DNA from: Bostrychus sinensis
Lineage: Eukaryota; Chordata; Actinopteri; Gobiiformes; Eleotridae
Direction: 5' to 3'
DNA: 64,000 nt
Assembly (NCBI GenBank): GCA_020698575.1
Contig: CM036239.1
Coordinates: forward strand, 9,943,263 to 10,007,262
In this document: positions 58,201 to 64,000 of the stretch, in pieces
Layout of the letters: each line of letters opens with the position of its first letter
Numbering within the stretch: the stretch's first letter is position 1
Translations under genes and position numbers: made by a program
The notes under the pieces: model-generated
Told to the model about the DNA's origin: nothing
Databases searched by the model: none
What the model saw: only the letters and a program-made list of their open reading frames with translations

Positions 58201-60503
58201 GCTGAGCACGGCAGTATTGCAGAATTGAGTCCCGGGGCCGTGGGTGCAGCTGTGGGAGCGACCGGAACGGGCCGGTCTGAGCACCAAGCAGCAATCAACA
58301 GCATGATGATGGAGAGAATGAGCACTGACATTTATGCCCTAAAAAAGCAATATGCGCGAATCAAGAAGCGGCAGCAACAACAGTCTATGCAACTCTACAT
58401 CAGAACAGGTGAGACATGTGAAAAATTATCTTACATCTTTATGTATTATAGTATTTGTATCAAAAGTCAAACCTCTTGGCTTTATGTTTAAGCAAATTAT
58501 AAGTAGAGCTATTATGTTCTAGTAAAATATCCATTTAAGAAAAGTAAAAAAAAAAAAAAAAAAGCAATCAGCATTTCACTGCTTGACTATTAGGACGTGC
58601 CCCTGAAATGGCCACGAGTCCAGGGATTCTTCAGGACCATCGAGAGAAACAGAGCAACCTCTATACTGACGGTACAGGATTTAAAAACATGGCTGTTTGA
58701 ATAAGGCTGAAGGGTTTCTTTTATATCTGTGTATAAAAGTCATACGAAAGACTTTGCAGTCCACTTTTGTTTCATAATCTGGGTGTAATGGGTAAAGTTA
58801 ACAGGAAATTTGCATCATTGTTTGTGTGATGATTTATTCAGCTGCATGTTGGGTCTTCGCTTTGATTTGTGCTCTGACTAATTGTGCTTGATGCTCACTC
58901 TTTTCTTTAACTAACACTAATGTGCTGCTTTTTTAACAGTATCAATCTATGTATTTATTGTCATTTGAACTTGTCCTATACAGGTTTTCTGTAAGGCCTT
59001 AAAGTCTTAAATTTAGGTCTTATATATGCTTAAACACATCTTAAATGTCACATTTAATGTAACTACCTGCATTCACAGCTTATTTTAAAATGCACATTTA
59101 AATTCTCAGAGGCTTATTACCATCGCTGAAACGAGAGCTCAGATTTTTTTTATTACCAGGAACAAAATGCTTTGTGGCACTCACTGTTGTCAATAGTCAC
59201 GATTAAACGATGCAGCCAAGTTTATAGCTCTGCTTTTTGTGCACTGCTTATGCAATAGGTTTAGCTTGTGGAGCCATGCAGAAACCCTGTTCTTATCTTA
59301 ATGTTGTTACTCTTAAGTTATATTCCAACAATGTTTATTAGATGATATTAAAAGGAAACTTTTATTGTGGGTTTTTATTTTTATTTTTCAGACAAGTGTC
59401 CCGCCACCAGTGTCTTGGCCTCCCAGCTAAACAACTCTGGTACAGTGATCAACCACCTTCTGTTGGGTCAGAAACCAAGAACCTTAAGGCCTTTCTCCGC
59501 ACTACCAGGGACCCGACCGGCTGCTCCGGCCCGTTCCCAGGGCTCACCGGGCAGGCAGCGCTGCAGTTCAGTATCCTCTGTCGGATCTGCACGGAACTCC
59601 CCCTGGCGCGACCATGTTCGGATGCACCGGAGGAATATAGCCAGGGCCCGGGCACAGCTGGGCTTTGAAGACTCAGAGGAAAAAGACGACGAGGAAGAAC
59701 AAGAGGAGGACAAAGTGACAGAAAGCGATGGAACCGGAAAGGAAAATCAGTCGGAGGAAAAAGAGGTCGAAGAGGTCGAAGAGCTCAAGGCTGAAAGTGA
59801 CTCATCGGTTTGTCTCTCTCCACATTCTTCAGTAACGGGATCTGCGTGTGACGACTCTGCGCAGGTGGAGGATGCGGCAGGTGTCACAGAAGTGGAAGAC
59901 GTAGTGGTGCAGCTACATTCTCTGGACCTCGAAGATGGATCAGCCTCTCCAAATAAAACTAACCCACAATTTCAGTCTCCCATCACAGTTACACAGACAG
60001 AGACTTTAAGCCAAGAAATGAGCACTGGTTCTGGATCTTCTTCTGTGTCTCCCCCTCAGAGCCCATCCACCTCCCCAGCTCGCTCCTCTCCAGTAGATCT
60101 ACCCTTGTCCTCTTCTCCCGTCCATCTTGCTGCTCCTGTGGCCAGCTCAGCAACCTGCCTCCCATCATCATCGCCAATCAATTGTCTGTCCTCTCTGTCC
60201 ACACCCCCCTCCTCTAGCTTTTACAAGACCCCCTGCCCCTCTACACCTGTTTTATCTTCCGGGTCGTCTTTGTCCAAGTCTGACTTGTCCCCTTCTCCGT
60301 CCACTCCTGCATTTGCTGCCGTCTCCGCTCCAAAACACCAGATTTTCTCGCCTTTTCCCTGCGTAAAACAGCCGAGGAAATCTGCAGCAGCCAGAAACCT
60401 TGGTCTCTATGGGCCCACGTCCAGAACGCCCACAGTACACTTCCCCCAAATGAGCCGAAACTTCAGTCGTTATAGCACAGCTGCAGCCACTGGGAGGCGC
60501 TAA
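49293..60503 (+). CDS. tbc1d30: TBC1 domain family member 30 (Rab GTPase-activating protein)
   Basis: Long-form coding exons: 49293-49797, 50727-50891, 53679-53740, 53891-53956, 54073-54198, 54358-54543, 54661-54730, 54806-54904, 54980-55148, 55229-55334, 55816-55922, 57274-57413, 58193-58408, 58594-58671, 59392-60503; 1068 residues, or 1042 without the 58594 cassette. The N-terminus has HLDSFDSSTEASG and LQELQEKHTRRHQMNYL as in mammalian long TBC1D30, then a basic helix (SAKLIRQLKRRDRLNKKLQ). The TBC domain starts at about residue 258 (GIPKEWRKRVW). The catalytic arginine finger is R312 in IVKDLHRT, and the glutamine finger Q348 in GYCQGFN. Acidic and coiled segments follow, then a Ser/Pro-rich tail in the 1.1-kb last exon ending RKSAAARNLGLYGP and RTPTVHFPQMSR as in human. 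The protein accelerates GTP hydrolysis by Rab GTPases; TBC1D30 has been reported as a Rab8a GAP affecting primary cilia. Catalytic residues are intact. Confidence 0.95.
51353..51761. mobile_element. hAT-like element CAGRGCTTGACATTAAC
   Basis: The left end CAGAGCTTGACATTAACA and the right end TGTTAATGTCAAGCCCTG are inverted (17 of 18). The flanking octamers GTTAGAAT (51345-51352) and GTTAGTAT (51762-51769) match at 7 of 8. It lies in tbc1d30 intron 2, upstream of the alternative first exon. Another left end of this family is at 63453. Confidence 0.8.
51870..52279 (+). promoter_or_regulatory. Candidate internal promoter and 5' untranslated region of short tbc1d30
   Basis: This interval is markedly more GC- and CpG-rich than its surroundings (for example CCTCCGCGCTGGCCCCTCC) and sits directly upstream of the alternative first coding exon at 52280. 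No TATA box is evident. Its role is inferred from composition and position. Confidence 0.5.
52280..52442 (+). CDS. tbc1d30: Alternative first coding exon of tbc1d30 (short isoform)
   Basis: ATG at 52280 opens a 54-codon segment, MRQERLSAAGRRPRV then VGNIISSVLKKRNGISRSAP and RLLCTLEP, ending at CCAG|GTGACG. This closely resembles the N-terminus of the shorter human TBC1D30 form (a VLKKR..ISRTAPRLLCTLEPG motif). The phase (one base left over) joins exactly to the exon at 53679 (G|GT GTT GAC, giving ...EPGVDTRLKF). The short protein would be 899 residues (873 without the cassette) and keeps the whole TBC domain. Confidence 0.85.
52443..53678. other. Intron between alternative first exon and exon 53679
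   Basis: The left part (52690-53010) is CpG-bearing and may be promoter-flanking sequence. Open frames at 52707-52967 and 53028-53267 have no domain resemblance and no splice support. Nothing else is recognised. Confidence 0.4.
54558..54581. repeat. Poly(T) run in tbc1d30 intron
   Basis: A T-run of about 20 bases lies 15-20 bp after the donor of the exon ending at 54543. It is a simple repeat. Confidence 0.85.
55985..57175. repeat. GGTTTAG minisatellite split by a DNA transposon
   Basis: Degenerate units such as GTCCTGGTTTA, GTCCGGGTTTAGCCCAG and GACTTGGTTTA run from about 55985 to 56320 and resume at 57069-57170. They are the same unit type as at 41860-42470. AATACTGAGGTC occurs just outside both ends (about 55971 and 57184). 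The intervening block 56322-57068 is a separate transposon. It lies in the intron after the exon ending 55922. Confidence 0.8.
56322..57068 (-). mobile_element. DNA transposon fragment with TA target site (pogo/Tc1-like)
   Basis: The ends are TACCGTATTTTCCGGACTA and TAGTCCTGAAAATACAGTA, inverted, each finishing in TA. On the minus strand from about 56840 an acidic stretch reads AELRLPPKLVELFRSDTEDE then EFKGF before a stop. This looks like the acidic C-terminal end of a DDE transposase followed by a 3' region; the rest of the gene is missing. A G-run lies at 56436-56449. Superfamily assignment is tentative; the inverted ends are clear. Confidence 0.65.
57538..57996. mobile_element. hAT-like element CAGGGTTTCTGCAG, copy 1
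   Basis: The left end CAGGGTTTCTGCAGAGTCTT and the right end CTGCAGAAACCC are inverted; the last bases of the right end are altered. The interior has AAAGTCTTAAATTT strings. It lies in the tbc1d30 intron before exon 58193. A related element is at 58982-59289. Confidence 0.55.
58594..58671 (+). CDS. tbc1d30: 78-bp in-frame cassette exon of tbc1d30 (predicted)
   Basis: The exon has an acceptor (TTGACTATTAG|GACGTG) and donor (CTGACG|GTACAG), and encodes 26 residues (GRAPEMATSPGILQDHREKQ and on) in the open phase. Its length is a multiple of three, so it can be skipped without changing frame. The human protein as I remember it goes directly from YIRA to DKGP at this point. Whether it is used needs transcript data. 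Confidence 0.6.
58982..59289. mobile_element. hAT-like element CAGGGTTTCTGCA, copy 2
   Basis: The left end CAGGTTTTCTGTAAGGCC and the right end CATGCAGAAACCCTG are inverted. The interior GTCTTAAATTTAGGTCTT matches the family at 57538. It lies in the last tbc1d30 intron. Flanking octamers do not clearly match. Confidence 0.55.
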
Positions 60504-62056
60504 AATGCTATGTTGTCTTTCACTGAAATAATCCAGTGTTTTCACCATGTTGCCTCAAGCAGATAAAAATCACGCTGTTTCTTTTTGAAATGTGCAACAT
60601 TTGGTATAAAAAACTAAGACTACATAAATGTATACGTTTCATCAGAATTGGTGCTGTTTAAGGCCCAGCCATATAGAGGTTTAACAGTGGCCTATGCTGC
60701 TGTATAATGGATACATGAGAACGTGTATTATCCTATTCATTAGTTAATGCAAGGATTCTACATTGTGATGATAATCAAGCATTGGCTAAATGGCAATGTC
60801 TTTTACTTTGCATACCATCTATGTTACATCCCTGTCAAGTATGGCACAGCTAATTTAAGACAGCTGGTTACATTTTAAAATAGACACAGGATGCATACAA
60901 AAATGAGACTGTAATGTGGGAGGTAAGATTTATAATCAGCTACTAGTTAATATAGCATAAACAATATTAATTTCTGTGTTATATTCACTAAGCCTTTTGT
61001 CATTATGTTTTGCATCTGATGAGATATGTGGGCCTGAATTTGCGTGTTGCCAAATCGCCTGGTACCACACCTCTCCCCGTGGTCCATGTTCCAGCACTGC
61101 CATTTTATTTAATTTGTCATGTTTCCATTGTATCATAAAAAATAAAAGTGAACAACACTCTAGTCTACCTGTATTATTCAAAGGTCAAAATATGACTGCA
61201 ACCACACTACAAATAACTTTAAGAGACATAAGACATATTTGCATCAATCTTATTACTCCTTATAATAAAGAAACTACTGCTCCTCATAACTGAATTGTAA
61301 TTTGAAAAGACCATTTTCAAAGTGTGTAAAAAAACAAAACATTTATTGTACAGAATTCACAATACCAAAAAAACTCCTAATAAGCTGATCTCCGTTACAG
61401 AAAAACATTCAAGAGCGATGCATTATTGTGTTTGCAAATGTCATTTCTAAAATATTACTTACAGTTAAAATATGGGTTTAATGCACGTTTACACCAAAAA
61501 GTTGAGGTATGCAAATTTATCAAAATAAAATCCAAGGAAGAAACGGAACAATTAGGACTACACAGAATACAGTACAACCACGATATGAATTACTGATAGC
61601 TGTTTGGAGGCATGTGCTATGTTTTTAAAGTACATTTGTTTTTAAAGTACATTGACAACCACATTATAATCAGGAAAAAGATGTATCATCGTAAGACGGG
61701 AAGTTTTTTAGTATTTAATTGAACTTAAAGTTATTAAAGTTATTAAACTTAAAGTGATTTTCAGGATTTCAATGACAAATTAATTCACCTAAATGTGCTT
61801 TTTACTTACTGAGAACAAAATTAGAACATGTCACTGGCCCCAATCTGTTCACACCTATTCCTCTGCAAATCATGACTGAAAATTATAAACCAGTACTCTA
61901 TACATTTCATATGGACAAAAAATATCAAGTCTAGAACAAAAGTCTGGTTAATTATTTTCTGTCTTTGTGATTATTGACACTGTATGTGATTCTTTAGATT
62001 GAAATTCAGCTGCTGGTTGAGTCGAAGCAGCTCAGGTGGTTGGAATCGTACGAAGC
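60504..62056. other. Convergent 3' ends of tbc1d30 and prkcq
   Basis: No coding sequence. AATAAA at 61141-61146 on the plus strand is a candidate poly(A) signal for tbc1d30, about 640 bp after its stop. TTTATT at 61342-61347 (AATAAA on the minus strand) is a candidate for prkcq, about 715 bp after its stop. The two transcripts would end about 200 bp apart, or overlap if later signals are used. Confidence 0.5.
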
Positions 62057-63426
62057 TTAACGTCCAGCGATGTGTGCCATTGTTGGGTTAACAAATGAGA
62101 AACTTTTGAACATAGTCTGATCAACACTGTTGATGAGTGTCCGGTCGGCACAAGACAACCTTGGCTTCTCGTTAATGAACTCTTTGTCAAAGTTACTGCA
62201 ATCACTGGGCGATGCCTGCACATGTAGAAGAGAGACGTTAAACCGGTAATTTCGATAATTAATTACCATTTACAGTCATGCAAAAGTTTGGGCACCCCGC
62301 AGAGTCAATTATTATGCAATAAACTTGATAGATAAACTAAACTTGTTAGATTAGTTAGTTAAGCCTTGAACTTCACGGACAAATGCATTCAATAATGAGA
62401 AAAGGTATTTAAGCAGCATTTATGTGTATGAAATTTAATAAAATATGACTGAAAGATGATTTGAATGCATGTAACTTCTCAAAATGGATTACTTGCAACA
62501 CGAAACTTATTAGATTAGTTAGTTAAGACTTGAACTTCATAGACAGGGGCCAGACAGGAAAAAAGGTATTTAAGGTGGTAATCAGGAAATGGAAGGACAC
62601 AGGCAAAGTTGAGTTTACAGCCAGGTGTGGCAGACCAAGAAATTTTTGGTTTTGTGTAACAAGTAATCTATTTTGAGAAGTTACATGCATTCAAATCAGC
62701 AAACTTATAAGGGTGTCCAAACTTTTGCACGAACATTTTTTTCATATTTCATTTAATTTCATGCACCTAAATACTGCTACACTAAAAACTGTTGTTAGGA
62801 AAACACCCTAGAACTCAGATGTCACTAGAAAATGAATGACATACCTCTGTGATTTCGTGAACAGAATAACTCATAATGCAACCTCAGCGGGATGCCCAAA
62901 CTTTTGCATATGACTGCACTAATTGGCAGTATTTGAATAAAAAAGTTAGAAAAATGAACACTCACTATAGTTGGCCTGAAAGGTGGAGCCACCTGTCGTT
63001 GTTCCATTGCCTTCCAGTCGATGCCGCTAAAGAAACTGTGCTGCCTAATTTCCCCTTTTGTTCCGAGGCGCTCCTCTGGCTCTCTCACAAACAACTGTCA
63101 GACAAACATCCATATGGTCACAAATCAAGACACATTTAAAGGTACAATGAAAAATCTACTCCTCAAGATACAGTATTGGTACCCTGAAACTTCACCATTC
63201 GTTTTATTTTTTTATTTCATGTTACACATTGACTGACCTTAATCAGAATGTCTTTGGAGTCTTTGGTAAGCCAGCGTGGATAGGCAGGGTTATCGGTGCG
63301 TATGGACTGAAACAGCTCCTCTTCATCACGACCATGAAATGGAGACTGGCCAATGAGCATCTCGTAGAGTAGAACTCCAAACGACCACCAGTCCACAGAG
63401 CTGTTGTACTTCTGACCCAGCAGGAT
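62057..63426 (-). CDS. prkcq: Protein kinase C theta, C-terminal part (gene runs off right edge)
   Basis: Three terminal coding exons on the minus strand: 63426-63238, 63094-62966, 62215-62057, 158 residues plus stop, all phase 0. The first covers kinase subdomains VIII-X (ILLGQKYNSSVDWWSFGVLL, then YEMLIGQSPFHGRDEEELF). The second ends the kinase fold (LFVREPEERLG, IRQHSFF). The third is the AGC-kinase tail with a turn motif (PRLSCADRTLINS) and a hydrophobic motif (FKSFSFVNP). DCSNFDKEF.NEKPRLS and the hydrophobic-motif serine in FSF match PKC theta rather than delta. This calcium-independent, diacylglycerol-activated kinase signals downstream of the T-cell receptor in mammals. The upstream exons, including the ATP site, are outside the window. 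Confidence 0.92.
62271..62922. mobile_element. Tc1-like element with nested inverted repeats
   Basis: The outer ends are TACAGTCATGCAAAAGTTTG and CAAACTTTTGCATATGACTG, inverted and TA-flanked. Inside, CATGTAACTTCTCAAAATGG (about 62468) is inverted at about 62672 (ATTTTGAGAAGTTACATG), and a second terminus-like string CCAAACTTTTGCAC occurs at 62716. The structure suggests one related element inserted into another, or a fold-back derivative. It fills most of the last prkcq intron. Confidence 0.65.
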
Positions 63427-63452
63427 CTGACAAACACAGAGTGAGACAGGAG

Positions 63453-63520
63453 CAGGGCTTGACATTAACTTTTTTATCCACTCTTTTTCAAAAGTTACCA
63501 GCCAGTTAAGGTTTTTACTG
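63453..63520. mobile_element. Left end of the CAGGGCTTGACATTAAC hAT-like family
   Basis: CAGGGCTTGACATTAACTTTT matches the inverted termini of the element at 51353-51761. No right end was recognised inside the window, so the copy is truncated or diverged. It lies in a prkcq intron just beyond the exon at 63426. Confidence 0.45.
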
Positions 63521-63792
63521 GCCACAGTGTAGTTAGTTGAAATGTTGATGTGTTTAATGTATAGTAAGCTTTATGATGAGCAAAAAGACAAGTTAAGTTA
63601 AAATTGACAACCTTTTACAGTCAACTAGTAAACATAAATACATAGAATAAATATAATGTTTTTGCATGTGGGGGAAAACATATCTTAATTCATTGTTTAT
63701 GTCACTTAAGTCTGCTTTTTTCATAATCTTGATGAAATACTATATATTCATTTATGGAAACACCTAACCCTAACCACAGAAATTCAGGCTTA

Positions 63793-64000
63793 CACTGGAA
63801 AAAATTATTATCTAGCATTAGTTAAAATGACTTGAAATCAGATTGTTAATCTTGGATTGAGTAACTTTTTACTAGATTAGATTTATTTACTAATATGGCT
63901 AGATTATGTGACGTGTTTCAAGTAATTTCTGACTTGAAACAAGTCAGAAATTACTTATTCCTGGCAAAATTATCTGCCAATGGGGTACGTGGAATTTTCT
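63793..64000. mobile_element. Partial palindromic MITE at the window edge
   Basis: It starts CACTGGAAAAAATTATTATC. It contains a perfect 16-bp inverted repeat, AAGTAATTTCTGACTT (63920-63935) and AAGTCAGAAATTACTT (63941-63956), separated by GAAAC. The terminus resembles the CACTGT ends of the MITE at 36076. The right end is cut off by the window. Confidence 0.5.

Noticed and set aside
59367..59391. Upstream ATG extending the last tbc1d30 exon leftward
   Set aside because: The first residues (MGFYFYFS) fall in intron sequence before a clear polypyrimidine tract and AG; the exon starts at 59392 in phase with exon 58594 or 58193.
62057..63426. Assignment as prkcd (PKC delta)
   Set aside because: The tail NFDKEFINEKPRLS..DRTLINSVDQTMF and the FSFVNP hydrophobic motif agree with PKC theta more closely than with the delta C-terminus.
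1..64000. CRISPR arrays, prokaryotic operons or a novel defence-type system
   Set aside because: No regularly spaced direct repeats with unique spacers and no prokaryotic gene layout; the window is ordinary vertebrate DNA and tandem arrays present are minisatellites.

Overview
This window is vertebrate nuclear DNA, almost certainly from a ray-finned (teleost) fish. It holds spliced genes with GT-AG introns, an AT-rich background, and dense non-autonomous DNA transposons, tRNA-derived SINE pieces and LINE 3' ends of the kinds common in teleosts. I see no bacterial-type operon, CRISPR array, rRNA gene or convincing tRNA gene.

Layout. (1) 1-5301 is the 5' flank of the first gene: interspersed repeats, then a compact promoter-like block with three 30-bp-spaced CCAAT boxes. 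(2) rassf3 (+, 5302-29487) has six coding exons and encodes a 248-residue RA-SARAH adaptor. Its ~19.6-kb first intron carries a LINE, SINEs, and hAT-, Tc1- and TTAA-type elements. (3) An adipocyte-plasma-membrane-associated-protein relative (apmap-like, +, 33788-41384) has nine coding exons; its start codon may be split by an intron. (4) gns (-, 48542-44472) has 14 coding exons and encodes lysosomal N-acetylglucosamine-6-sulfatase, 538 residues. (5) tbc1d30 (+, 49293-60503) is a Rab GTPase-activating protein with two alternative first exons. (6) The last three coding exons of prkcq (-, 63426-62057), protein kinase C theta, run off the right edge.

How the genes relate. They do not form a pathway. 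rassf3-gns-tbc1d30 matches, from general knowledge, the order and orientation on human 12q14, with the apmap-like gene placed between rassf3 and gns here. gns and tbc1d30 are head to head with about 750 bp between start codons; that interval carries an E-box resembling the TFEB/CLEAR element, sensible for a lysosomal enzyme. tbc1d30 and prkcq converge tail to tail, with candidate poly(A) signals about 200 bp apart.

All exon boundaries were read by hand from splice sites and reading frame, and each coding gene closes in frame. I found no evidence of a previously undescribed system. The most interesting items are the possible split ATG, the CCAAT-box array, the dual tbc1d30 promoters with an in-frame cassette exon, and a rich record of nested transposon insertions, several with intact target-site duplications.
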